Assembly (NCBI RefSeq): GCF_024171895.1
Contig: NZ_JAMTCQ010000008.1
Location: 62,001-126,000, forward strand
Direction: 5' to 3'
Origin: Prauserella halophila
Lineage (GTDB): Bacteria; Actinomycetota; Actinomycetes; Mycobacteriales; Pseudonocardiaceae
DNA: 64,000 bases
Position numbers and translations under genes: made by a program. Below are positions 10,156-18,133 of the stretch, piece by piece. Each line of letters begins with the position of its first letter. Position 1 is the stretch's first letter. A model generated the notes under the pieces. It worked only from the letters and a program-made list of their open reading frames with translations. It searched no databases and was not told the origin of the DNA.

Positions 10156-10884
10156 ATGACCGACGACACCTGGTCACCACCACGCATCCTGCTCGCCGTC
10201 GATCTTGTGATCTTGACGTTACGAGAGACACGCCTTCATGTCCTGCTCGTGGAACGGGGCATCGATCCGTACCGAGGTTGTGCGGCGCTACCGGGCGGCT
10301 TTCTCAACAACGACAGGGAGGGTCTTCTCGCGGCCGCCCGGCGAGAGCTCGACGAGGAAGCCGATCTCGACGCGACTCAGCTGCACCTCGAACAGCTGGG
10401 GGCCTACGGTGACGCGAGCCGTGATCCGCGTGGACGTGTTGTGTCCGTGACATACCTGGCGATCGCACCACGCTTGCCGGAGCCCACAGCCGGCACGGAT
10501 GCCGCACGAGCCGCTTGGCGGCCTGTCGACGCCATCGTCTCCGGCGAGCTTCCCTTGGCCTTCGACCACGACGTCATCATCGCCGACGGCATCGAACGGG
10601 CTCGCTCCAAGCTGGAGCACACCCCGCTGGCGACAGCGTTCTGCGAGCCGACCTTCACGATCTCCGACCTCCAACAGGTCTACGAGGCCGTGTGGGGAGT
10701 CGACCTGGACCCCCGGAACTTCTACCGGAAGGTGCAGAAGGTTCCGGACTTTCTACTTCCCGTCGACTCCGAACGTCGCGTCACCAAGGGACGGCCGGCA
10801 CGGCTCTTCACCGCCGGACCTGCCACCACGCTTCATCCGCCCATCCCGCGCCCCGGCCATACCGTCTCTCGTCAGGGGGAATGA
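10156..10884 (+). CDS. NrtR-like Nudix domain / winged-helix regulator
   Basis: 242 residues. Residues about 10-150 form a Nudix domain whose box keeps the metal-binding core R63-E64-L65-D66-E67-E68 after LPGGF; one residue seems inserted between the Gly and the first Glu, and the usual Gly after EE is replaced (EEADL). Residues about 165-222 (FTISDLQQVYEAVWG, DPRNFYRKV, KGRPARLF) match the C-terminal winged helix of NrtR/COG4111 proteins. NrtR regulators bind ADP-ribose and control NAD genes; here no NAD synthesis gene is adjacent. The next two genes are coupled by overlapping stop/start codons. The intact glutamates mean it may hydrolyse as well as sense a nucleotide. Confidence 0.85.
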   Translation: MTDDTWSPPRILLAVDLVILTLRETRLHVLLVERGIDPYRGCAALPGGFLNNDREGLLAAARRELDEEADLDATQLHLEQLGAYGDASRDPRGRVVSVTYLAIAPRLPEPTAGTDAARAAWRPVDAIVSGELPLAFDHDVIIADGIERARSKLEHTPLATAFCEPTFTISDLQQVYEAVWGVDLDPRNFYRKVQKVPDFLLPVDSERRVTKGRPARLFTAGPATTLHPPIPRPGHTVSRQGE

Positions 10885-12035
10885 TGACAACGAGCCATAC
10901 GATCGTCGTACTCACCGCGCTCGATCTCGAGTACGACGCCGTACGAAACCGACTCTCCACTCTCCACCGGCATCCACACGACAAAGGCACCCGCTTCGAA
11001 GTGGGGACCATTCCCGGCACGACACACCAGATAGCTCTCGGACTCGCCGACAAGGGCAACCACAAGGCCGCGGCCATGACCGAGCGGGCACTCACCGAAT
11101 TCGAGCCCCTCGCCGTCTTGTTCATCGGCGTGGCCGGCGGACTGTGGAACACCCCGCTCGGCGACGTCGTCATCGCGTCGAAGATCTACGCGTATCACGG
11201 CGGGACGAGCGAGGATGACGGCCTCATGGCACGCCCTGAGGCTTGGCAACTCGACCACGGGCTCAGCCAACTCGTTCATCAGCTCAAACGGGACAACCAC
11301 TGGGTTGCCGACATCGGCCGTGAGGAATCAGGCGCCGCCCCGACCGCGCACGTCGCGCCGATCGCTGCAGGCGAGATCGTGCAGAACTCCAGTACGTCAC
11401 ACGAGGCGACCTGGCTCCGGCGGCACTACAACGATGCCCGCGCGGTGGAGATGGAGGCAGCCGGCGTCGCCCAGGCCGGCCAGCTGAGTGGCGTCCCGGT
11501 CGCGGTCGTACGAGGGATCAGCGATCACGCCGACGGGACCAAAGCAACGACCTCGGATTCCGCATGGCAACCCGTCGCAGCCGACCATGCCGCGGCGTTC
11601 GGGGTCCGCCTCGCAAGTGAACTCGCCACAGAACAGGAGCATTCGCCCATGACACGAGACCGCAGCTCCGGCCCGCGCAACGTCCAGAAGGTCAGTGGCG
11701 GATCCGTCGCCATCCAGGGCAGCACGGTGACCAACTCCGTCGTCACAACACGGACGACGGCCCACGACGCCGGCTCATCCACCAATTTCCGTCACGAACT
11801 GATGGCTCTTCGCACCGAACTCGAGCAACTCCGAGTCGGCAGTGAACTCGATGCCGAAACAGCTCACGCCGCAGAAGCCGAACTCGACGCCGCGAGCGCG
11901 ACATTGACCGATCCGGAGTCGTCGAAGAAATCCTTCGTGCTCGCACTGAAACGGCTCTACGGGGTGGTCATGGGGGCCACGGACTTCGCCGCCAAGGTGG
12001 CGACCCTGATCACGGCCGCGGAGGCGCTGACATGA
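10884..12035 (+). CDS. MTAN/phosphorylase-superfamily nucleosidase with beta-motif and helical tail
   Basis: 383 residues from ATG 10884 (AGGGGG four bases before; ATG 10881 also possible). Residues 5-248 are a nucleoside phosphorylase-fold domain with the MTAN hallmarks: TALDLEYDAV (Glu16), FIGVAGG, VEMEAAGVAQ (Glu189/Glu191) and RGISDHADG (Asp214, the general acid position). So the N-glycosidase site looks intact. Residues 266-288 (NVQKVSGGSVAIQGSTV and on) are a short Gln/Gly/Val beta-type motif. Residues 303-383 are helical (LRTELEQLR, then LKRLYGVVMGATDFAAKV). Housekeeping MTAN proteins are about 230 residues and lack both additions. Coupled at both ends. A role as effector or signal-processing nucleosidase is inferred; substrate unknown. 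Confidence 0.83.
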   Translation: MTTSHTIVVLTALDLEYDAVRNRLSTLHRHPHDKGTRFEVGTIPGTTHQIALGLADKGNHKAAAMTERALTEFEPLAVLFIGVAGGLWNTPLGDVVIASKIYAYHGGTSEDDGLMARPEAWQLDHGLSQLVHQLKRDNHWVADIGREESGAAPTAHVAPIAAGEIVQNSSTSHEATWLRRHYNDARAVEMEAAGVAQAGQLSGVPVAVVRGISDHADGTKATTSDSAWQPVAADHAAAFGVRLASELATEQEHSPMTRDRSSGPRNVQKVSGGSVAIQGSTVTNSVVTTRTTAHDAGSSTNFRHELMALRTELEQLRVGSELDAETAHAAEAELDAASATLTDPESSKKSFVLALKRLYGVVMGATDFAAKVATLITAAEALT

Positions 12036-13999
12036 CCGACGCCGAACCTCAAGAGCCGGAAGCCCACAACGTCGCCGACGTCAACCAGGGCGGCATGTCC
12101 TTCCAAGAAAGCAACATCGTGGGCGTTGTCCACCAGAGCAATCACTACTATGTGCAGGAAGATGCTCCTCCGGAGCAACAGCTCGACCAAGCCATCCAGA
12201 TCCTTCATACTCACGGCCGCGCCAAGTCGATTGAGATCCTCGACAAGGTCCTCGCCTCCGACGACTCCGCACGCGCCCACTTCTATCTGGCGCTCGCTCT
12301 ACTAAGCGGCCGCACCTTCCGCGATCTGGATGAGGACGACGAGCAGCGACTCGGGGCAGTTGGCCGAGGCATGGATGCACATTACGATGTCCGGTGGATT
12401 CCCGCATTGCGACTCGTGTGCGAGTTGATCGACCGGCATCGCGAAGGGAGAACGGGAGGCGACCGGATCGTCAACAAGGTAAGGCAACTCGCACCCGACC
12501 AGCAAAGGTTGATCGACGACCACCTCGCCCACGTCATCGACGGTGACACGCGGGATCACCTCTGGGACGCGCGCCGTAAGAAGGCCCAGAACCGACGCGA
12601 CGAGAACGACCGTGAGGGACGTGTCTGGGCGTACTTCTGTCCCAGACCGGCAGGCGCTCGTGTTCGCGACCCACTCCCCGACGCCACGACACCGGACGAG
12701 CTGTTCCGGGCACGCGCGTGGCTCACCGTCGCCGCAGCTGCAGTGGGCTATCTCGGCTGGGTTGCCGCCACCACGGCGGATTTCCTGGCGACACTGAGCC
12801 TTCTGTGCGCTGCCGGTAGCACGTTCGTGGGTGCGCGCTGTGGCATGGACTGGCACTACCGGAACAGGCGCATCGCACACAAGGACCGCCAATACGAGTT
12901 CGATCCACACAAACGGCGCTCGGACACCGGATTCGCAGGCGACGTCACACACTTCTTCGAAAGGTACTTCCGCAGGTATGTCCCTGCAGGATCTGACGAG
13001 CAGACGTGGATGAGACGTAGTGCCGGCATCAGGGCACACCTCCGCGACGAGCTCGTGGAGATCTACCGGGAGCGCGACACTTCCTGCGGCATGATCCGCT
13101 GGCTCATCCGCGACCTCGCCTTGGATGCACAGCACCGGGCAGAGTCGGGGCAGTTGCATGCCTACCGAGATCGCTATCGGACCCCGACAGCGGTGAGACG
13201 ATGGTGCATCCTCGGTATCGGGGCCACGTTCGCAGGCTCGGCCACGACGGCACCGCAGCTGTTCTCGGCTTCACCTCTACCTACGGCGACAGCCACCCTG
13301 GTGGCCGTCATCGCCGGAACGGCCACCGTGAAACGGTGGGCGCATATCGTCGCCGAACGACGCCGGGAGATCGACGACCGCGCCGAGTACGACGAAGAGC
13401 TTGCCCAACGCCGAGAATGGCAGCGACGATGGGCGAACAAGCTCGAGAACACATCACCTGACGAGACAGAGATGCAGCGGTGGCTGGACCACGACATCAC
13501 GTTGCTGGTCGATGACATCCTCAAGACCTATCGGCTGGCATGGAGGGACGTGTTCCGCGAGGCGACTCTCTTGTCTCCCGCCCCGAGATCCAGACGAGCT
13601 CGCGCGAAGAGCGGCCCCTGGCGCTACACCCGCTACAACATCCACACGTTCCTGCTCACCAAGGATGGGGTGCGGGAAATCACCACCGAGCTACATTTCA
13701 CTCCCATCCGCCCCGGCGGCCAGTCCAGGCACAACTTCCGGTTCGACGCCGTGTCCTCCATCTACGTCGAGCGTTCAGCAGACGAAAGGCACGAACTCCA
13801 CCTGTCCCTGTTGAACGGCGCCCCGCGGAAGATCCCGGTCGCCGAGACGGTCGTAGATAACCTCCAGGAGGGCGAGGACCCTGACCGGATCGCCACAATG
13901 AACCTCGAAGCATCCGGGTTCCTCCACACCTTGCGACTTCTGGAAGGCGTCGCGGCGGAGGGTAAGAAATGGATCCAACGCGAACCGGTACGGTCCTGA
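12032..13999 (+). CDS. Helical, four-TM membrane protein of the cassette
   Basis: 655 residues, starting inside the preceding stop (ATGA). Residues 12-41 are polar and Gln/Asn/Gly/Val-rich (NVADVNQGG, SNIVGVVHQSNHYYV), resembling the short beta motif in the tail of the preceding protein. Residues about 48-165 are helical and TPR-like (QAIQILHTHGRAKSIEILD, ARAHFYLALALLSGR). Two hydrophobic hairpins at about 229-268 and 391-433 give four TM segments, separated by a charged region. The C-terminal 120 residues are beta-rich (WRYTRYNIHTFLLT, RHNFRFDAVSSIYVE) and could be PH-like. No family is recognised. Membrane location plus a paired motif with the nucleosidase suggests the two act as a complex. 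Confidence 0.75.
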   Translation: MTDAEPQEPEAHNVADVNQGGMSFQESNIVGVVHQSNHYYVQEDAPPEQQLDQAIQILHTHGRAKSIEILDKVLASDDSARAHFYLALALLSGRTFRDLDEDDEQRLGAVGRGMDAHYDVRWIPALRLVCELIDRHREGRTGGDRIVNKVRQLAPDQQRLIDDHLAHVIDGDTRDHLWDARRKKAQNRRDENDREGRVWAYFCPRPAGARVRDPLPDATTPDELFRARAWLTVAAAAVGYLGWVAATTADFLATLSLLCAAGSTFVGARCGMDWHYRNRRIAHKDRQYEFDPHKRRSDTGFAGDVTHFFERYFRRYVPAGSDEQTWMRRSAGIRAHLRDELVEIYRERDTSCGMIRWLIRDLALDAQHRAESGQLHAYRDRYRTPTAVRRWCILGIGATFAGSATTAPQLFSASPLPTATATLVAVIAGTATVKRWAHIVAERRREIDDRAEYDEELAQRREWQRRWANKLENTSPDETEMQRWLDHDITLLVDDILKTYRLAWRDVFREATLLSPAPRSRRARAKSGPWRYTRYNIHTFLLTKDGVREITTELHFTPIRPGGQSRHNFRFDAVSSIYVERSADERHELHLSLLNGAPRKIPVAETVVDNLQEGEDPDRIATMNLEASGFLHTLRLLEGVAAEGKKWIQREPVRS

Positions 14000-14009
14000 A
14001 CAACGCTAC

Positions 14010-15119
14010 TTAACCGTCCTCGATCCGGTTGAGCCTGCCGACGGCGGCCGAGAAGCCGGAACTCAGCTCGGCGACGATGTCGGCGACCGCGCGCACCTCG
14101 GTCATCCGGCCCACGATCTGGCCGACCGGCATCGACACCACCGACGGGTCGGACGAGGCGTGGATGCGGTTGTGCGCGGGCGCCACGAGCAGGTTCTGCA
14201 ACGGCATCGGCAGCGGCTGCGGTGCGTCCGGTTGCGACCACGCCTCCGTCCAGCGGGTCTTCAGCAGCCGCGCCGGTTTGCCCGTGTAGATCCGGGTCCG
14301 CACGGTGTCGGCGGACGTCGCCGCCAGCAGCGCCTGCTGCATCGGCTCCGAGGACGGCATCGTCTCCAGGTACTCGCGGGTGCCGAGCCAGATCGAACCG
14401 GTCCAGACCCCCGACGCGCCGAGCGCGAGCGCCGCCGCGGCCTGCCTGCCCGAACCGATGCCGCCCGCGGCCAGCACCGGTGCCCGTTCGCCGACGGCGT
14501 CGACGATCTCCGGCAGCAGCACCATCGAGGCGATCTCGCCGGTGTGGCCGCCCGCCTCGTGCCCCTGTGCCACGACGAAGTCCACGCCGTTGTCGACGTG
14601 CCGCAGTGCGTGCTCGGCCTTGCCCGCAAGCGCCGCCACCGGCACGCCGTGCTCGTGGGCCTGCGCGATGACATCGGGCGGCGGCGAGCCGAGCGCATTG
14701 GCGATCAGCGCGATCGGGTGCTCCAGCGCCACGTCCACGTGCGAGCGCGCCACCGAGTGCAGCCAGCCCAGCACGCCGTCGCGCTCCTCGCCCTCGGGCA
14801 GCTCGGGCACGCCCAGCTGCGCGAGCGTGCGGTCGACGAACTCCCGGTGCTGCTCCGGGATCAGTGTCTCGGGATCGATGTCCTTGACCTCGTCGGGCAC
14901 CGTCGCGGGCATCACGACGTCGACGCCGTACGGTTTGCCGTCGGTGTTGGCGTCCATCCACCCGAGCACCTTGTCGAGTTCCTCGGCGTCGTTGAACCGC
15001 ACACAGCCGAGCACGCCGAGCCCCCCGGCGCGGCTGATCGCCGCGGCGACGTGTTCGGACGGGGTGAAGCCGACGATCGGCACGTCGATGCCGAGGGTGT
15101 CGCACAGGGACGTGCGCAT
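14010..15119 (-). CDS. Nitronate monooxygenase / 2-nitropropane dioxygenase family flavoprotein
   Basis: 369 residues, ATG at 15119 behind AGGAGG. An FMN TIM-barrel of the NMO/enoyl-reductase family: VPIVGFTPSEHVAAAISRAGGLGVLG at the N-terminus, VAQGHEAGGHTG (catalytic His region), PVLAAGGIGSGRQ phosphate-binding loop and GVWTGSIWLGTREY. It may oxidise nitronates or reduce an enoyl/keto CoA thioester. It follows fadD19 by 98 bp on the same strand, and sterol loci encode a related flavoprotein, IpdC, but I cannot equate the two. The last 13 or so codons lie in the right cassette repeat; its native C-terminus was probably replaced when the cassette inserted. Confidence 0.82.
   Translation of the reverse strand: MRTSLCDTLGIDVPIVGFTPSEHVAAAISRAGGLGVLGCVRFNDAEELDKVLGWMDANTDGKPYGVDVVMPATVPDEVKDIDPETLIPEQHREFVDRTLAQLGVPELPEGEERDGVLGWLHSVARSHVDVALEHPIALIANALGSPPPDVIAQAHEHGVPVAALAGKAEHALRHVDNGVDFVVAQGHEAGGHTGEIASMVLLPEIVDAVGERAPVLAAGGIGSGRQAAAALALGASGVWTGSIWLGTREYLETMPSSEPMQQALLAATSADTVRTRIYTGKPARLLKTRWTEAWSQPDAPQPLPMPLQNLLVAPAHNRIHASSDPSVVSMPVGQIVGRMTEVRAVADIVAELSSGFSAAVGRLNRIEDG
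14020..14058 (+). repeat. Right 39-bp direct repeat (putative attR)
   Basis: Begins TCGATCCGGTTGAGCC and ends GGCCGAGAAGCCG; 38 of 39 bases match 10016-10054. On the minus strand it encodes the C-terminal residues FSAAVGRLNRI of the nitronate monooxygenase. Confidence 0.92.
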
Positions 15120-15217
15120 CGAAAATCCTCCTACGCTGGGTGCGGCCGGCCGGGCAGGCACAGCACCGGGGACGCGGGATGGTGCGCCGGCCCCGGCCCC
15201 GGATCGTGCTCGCCGGC

Positions 15218-16834
15218 TCAGGCCGCCGATTTCTCGGTGTCCGGCGGGTGGGCGGCGGCGTGGCGCTGGGCCCACGGGTAGTCGGGTTTGCCGCTGGGAA
15301 GACGCTCGACCTGCGGCACGAGCCAGATGCAGCGCGGCACCTTGTACCCGGCGAGCGCGCCGCGGACGTGCTCGCCGAGCGTCGCCGGGTCGAGCTGCGC
15401 GTCCGGCCGCGGTTCGACCAGAGCACCGACGCACTGGCCCATGCGCTCGTCGGGCACGCCGATCACGAGCGCGTCGAACACCTCCGGATGGGATTTGAGC
15501 GCACCCTCGACCTCTTCGGGGAACACCTTCTCCCCGCCGGTGTTGACGCACTGCGAGCCCCGGCCCAGCAGCGTGACCGTGCCGTCCTCCTCGTAGCGGG
15601 CGTAGTCGCCGGGCACCACGTAGCGCACTCCCCCGGCCTCGACGAAGATCGTCTCGCTCTTGGCCGGGTCCTTGTAGTAGCCGAGCGGGACGTGCCCGCG
15701 TCTGCCGATCCGGCCGACCGCGCCGGGTTCGGCGGGCACGATCGCGCCGTCGTCGTCGACCAGCACGGCGTCCTTGCCGAAGTTCACCCGTGGACCTGCC
15801 GAGTGGTCGTCGTCGCGCCCCATCATGCCGATCCCGGTGAACCCGCTCTCGGACGAGCCGATCGCGTCGGTCAGGACGAGGTTCGGGAACTCGGCGAGAT
15901 ACTCCTGCTTCACGGACTGCGAGAACAGTGCCGCGTGACTGGAGACGGCAACGATCGACGAGGCGTCGTACGCGCCGGCGCGGTAGGCGTCCAGCAGCGG
16001 GCGCCCCATGGCGTCCCCGACGATCGTGAGCACGTTGACCCGGTGCCGCTCGATCTCGCGCCAGATCTCGTCGGCGTCGAACTGCGGCACGAACACGACC
16101 GTGCCGCAGGCGAACAACGCCCCGAACGCCGCCCACTGCGCCGCGCCGTGGATCAGCGGTGCCGCGGGCAGGCGCACCATCGCACCGTCGCGGCCCTGCT
16201 CGGCGAGCGCCCATTCGTCCGGCACGTACTCGCCGGTGAGGAAGTCGATGCCGCCGCCCAGTGCGCGGAAGACGTCCTCGTGGCGCCACATGACGCCCTT
16301 CGGATAGCCCGTCGTGCCGCCGGTGTAGAGGATGTAGAGGTCGTCGCCGCTGCGGTCGGCGAAGTCACGCTCGGGTGCGCCGGCGGCGACGGCGTCCTCG
16401 TACCGGACGGCACCGGGTGCCGTCTCGGCGTCGGAACCGTCCTCGACGACGAAAACGTGTTCCAGTTCTGCCAGCGAGGGCAGGACGGCCGCGACACGGT
16501 CGGAGTACTGCCGCTCGTACACGAGCGCGACGACGTCGCCGTTGTCGAGCAGGTAGCTCAGCTCGGCTTCGACGTAGCGGTAGTTGACGTTGATCGCGGC
16601 GGCGCGAAGCTTGTACGCCGCGAACATCGTCTCGATCATTTCCAGGGAGTTCCGCGAGTACACGCCGATGTGATCGCCCTTGCCGACCCCCGTGGACGCC
16701 AGGTGGTGCGCGAGCCGGTTGGCCCGCTCGTCCAGTTCGGTGAAGGTCAGGCTCCGGTCACCGCAGACGACCGCGGTGCGATCGCCCGCGACGTCGACGG
16801 CGTGCTCCAGCAGGTCTGCGATGTTGAAGGCCAC
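15218..16834 (-). CDS. fadD19: Steroid side-chain acyl-CoA ligase FadD19
   Basis: 538 residues from GTG 16834. An ANL-family adenylating enzyme: P-loop LYTGGTTGYPKGV, the A5-type IGSSESG, the PGDYARYEEDG hinge region and C-terminal GKPDYPWA Lys. Close overall to mycobacterial FadD19 (N-terminus FNIADLLEHAVD, INVNYRYVEAELSYLLDN, HGAAQWAAFGALF). FadD19 activates C26/C27 sterol acids with CoA and is needed for C24-branched sterols. It is divergent from echA19 with a KstR box between them, as in mycobacteria. The nitronate monooxygenase follows downstream. Confidence 0.92.
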   Translation of the reverse strand: MAFNIADLLEHAVDVAGDRTAVVCGDRSLTFTELDERANRLAHHLASTGVGKGDHIGVYSRNSLEMIETMFAAYKLRAAAINVNYRYVEAELSYLLDNGDVVALVYERQYSDRVAAVLPSLAELEHVFVVEDGSDAETAPGAVRYEDAVAAGAPERDFADRSGDDLYILYTGGTTGYPKGVMWRHEDVFRALGGGIDFLTGEYVPDEWALAEQGRDGAMVRLPAAPLIHGAAQWAAFGALFACGTVVFVPQFDADEIWREIERHRVNVLTIVGDAMGRPLLDAYRAGAYDASSIVAVSSHAALFSQSVKQEYLAEFPNLVLTDAIGSSESGFTGIGMMGRDDDHSAGPRVNFGKDAVLVDDDGAIVPAEPGAVGRIGRRGHVPLGYYKDPAKSETIFVEAGGVRYVVPGDYARYEEDGTVTLLGRGSQCVNTGGEKVFPEEVEGALKSHPEVFDALVIGVPDERMGQCVGALVEPRPDAQLDPATLGEHVRGALAGYKVPRCIWLVPQVERLPSGKPDYPWAQRHAAAHPPDTEKSAA

Positions 16835-16845
16835 GACGAACAAAC

Positions 16846-16859
16846 TAGAACATGTTATT
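16846..16859. promoter_or_regulatory. KstR operator, fadD19/echA19 intergenic
   Basis: TAGAACATGTTATT fits the KstR pattern TNNAACNNGTTNNA at 7 of 8 fixed bases. It lies 12 bp before the fadD19 start and so can repress both divergent genes. A perfect 13-bp tandem duplication (TTTCGGGCAATGG twice) follows at 16861-16886. Confidence 0.85.
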
Positions 16860-16997
16860 GTTTCGGGCAATGGTTTCGGGCAATGGTGACGTTCCGCGGG
16901 AGCGAACCCCGGAACCGCCGCGCAGTCGAATCGCACCGGCACCGGCCGCGACAACCACCCGGCGGCGCCGCATCCTCCGACCGGCGAAAGGGACCAC

Positions 16998-17786
16998 ATG
17001 ACCGACGCACACGCTCTGGTGGAACAACGGGGACACACCCTCGTGGTGACGCTGAACCGGCCGGAGACGCGCAACGCGCTCACCGCCGACATGCTCGCGA
17101 TCATGACCGAGGCCTGGGACCGGGTCGACGAGGACGCCGAGATCCGCAGCTGCGTGCTGACCGGCGCGGGCGGCACGTTCTGCGCCGGTGCGGATCTGAA
17201 GGCGATGAACAGCAACCGGCCCTCGGACGCGTTCGACAAGGCCGCGTTCGACCCGAGCCGCATGGACGGCCTGCTCAAAGGCCGCAGGCTGACCAAACCG
17301 CTGATCGCGGCCGTCGAAGGGCCCGCGATCGCGGGCGGCACCGAGATCCTCCAGGGCACCGACATCCGCGTCGCGGGCGAGAGCGCGACGTTCGGCGTCT
17401 CCGAGGCGCGCTGGGGACTGTTCCCACTCGGCGGATCGGCGGTGCGCCTGCCGCGCCAGATCCCCTACACGGTCGCCGCGGAGATCCTGCTGACCGGCAG
17501 GCACGTCACCGCCACCGAGGCACGCGACATCGGCCTGGTGGGCCGTCTCGTCCCCGACGGCGGCGCCCTGGACACCGCGCTGGAGATCGCCGACACCATC
17601 GCGGCGAACGGCCCGCTCGCCGTACAGGCCATCCTCCGCACGATGCGCGACACCGAGGGCATGCACGAGGAGGAGGCCTTCAAGCTGGAGTCCCAGTACG
17701 GCGTCGGCGTGTTCGCCAGCGAGGACGCCAAGGAGGGCCCGCGCGCCTTCGCCGAGAAACGCACCCCGAACTTCCGCGCCCGCTGA
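16998..17786 (+). CDS. echA19: Steroid enoyl-CoA hydratase EchA19
   Basis: 262-residue crotonase-fold enzyme, nearly colinear with mycobacterial EchA19: [17 protein letters not shown], oxyanion-hole segments CAGADLKAM and [19 protein letters not shown], and the catalytic Glu region [15 protein letters not shown]. The C-terminus [17 protein letters not shown] is also conserved. It hydrates the enoyl-CoA formed in the first beta-oxidation round of the sterol side chain. Transcribed away from fadD19 under the shared KstR site; a 140-bp leader precedes ATG 16998 (GAAAGGGACC upstream). Confidence 0.93.
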   Translation: MTDAHALVEQRGHTLVVTLNRPETRNALTADMLAIMTEAWDRVDEDAEIRSCVLTGAGGTFCAGADLKAMNSNRPSDAFDKAAFDPSRMDGLLKGRRLTKPLIAAVEGPAIAGGTEILQGTDIRVAGESATFGVSEARWGLFPLGGSAVRLPRQIPYTVAAEILLTGRHVTATEARDIGLVGRLVPDGGALDTALEIADTIAANGPLAVQAILRTMRDTEGMHEEEAFKLESQYGVGVFASEDAKEGPRAFAEKRTPNFRAR

Positions 17787-18133
17787 CGCCGAAACGCACC
17801 CAGGGGCGTGCGTGCTCTGCAGCATCGACCCGCTGACGCAGGTCGACCATTCGTCGGTGCAGGTCCGCGCGTCCACCCTTCCCAGTAGCACGACGGCGCC
17901 ACATGGTGACCTCCTGAACACGGGTGACCTCGACGAGCACTCATCGAGAGCCTCGTCCACGAGGGATGGGCCAGGCTGGCGCGGCACAGGCCAGTAGGCC
18001 TGCGAAGTGAACCCGGCAGCCTTCCGGACGGTGGGTGGGCCGGGTTTCGCGCTGCCAGGGCCCTGTTCGAAGTTCGCCCTGTTCGAAGTTCGCGCACGTC
18101 GGCCGGGCCGACACACGGGAGCGCCCCGCTTCG
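17787..18133. other. 347-bp convergent intergenic region
   Basis: No gene supported on either strand between the 3' ends of echA19 and the FadD gene. A perfect 16-bp tandem duplication, CCCTGTTCGAAGTTCG twice at 18061-18092, stands out. The rest has no obvious hairpin or coding signal and may be decayed sequence. Confidence 0.5.

Larger units (their letters stand above)
10016..14058. mobile_element. Candidate integrase-less genomic cassette bounded by 39-bp direct repeats
   Basis: Two 39-bp repeats (10016-10054 and 14020-14058) differ at one base and enclose three co-directional genes. The surrounding sequence is the permease on the left and the nitronate monooxygenase on the right. In the left repeat the minus strand still reads the last residues of a monooxygenase-like C-terminus (AAVGRLTRIDGA then stop at 10006), so the empty site can be reconstructed as two convergent genes overlapping at their 3' ends. 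The cassette restores both reading frames. Base composition is visibly less GC-rich than the flanks. No integrase, transposase or resolvase is present inside, so mobilisation would need a protein in trans, or recombination genes were lost. Confidence 0.8.

Noticed and set aside
10055-14019. Prophage or ICE interpretation of the cassette
   Set aside because: No integrase, structural, replication or conjugation gene is present; only three genes fit between the repeats.
14010-15119. Naming the flavoprotein ipdC
   Set aside because: Both are NMO-fold flavoproteins of sterol-locus context, but no IpdC-specific signature was recognised and ipdAB are absent here.
15140-17836. Very long plus-strand frame (898 codons) opposite fadD19
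   Set aside because: Antisense to fadD19 with reverse-codon composition; the true plus-strand gene is echA19 in another frame.
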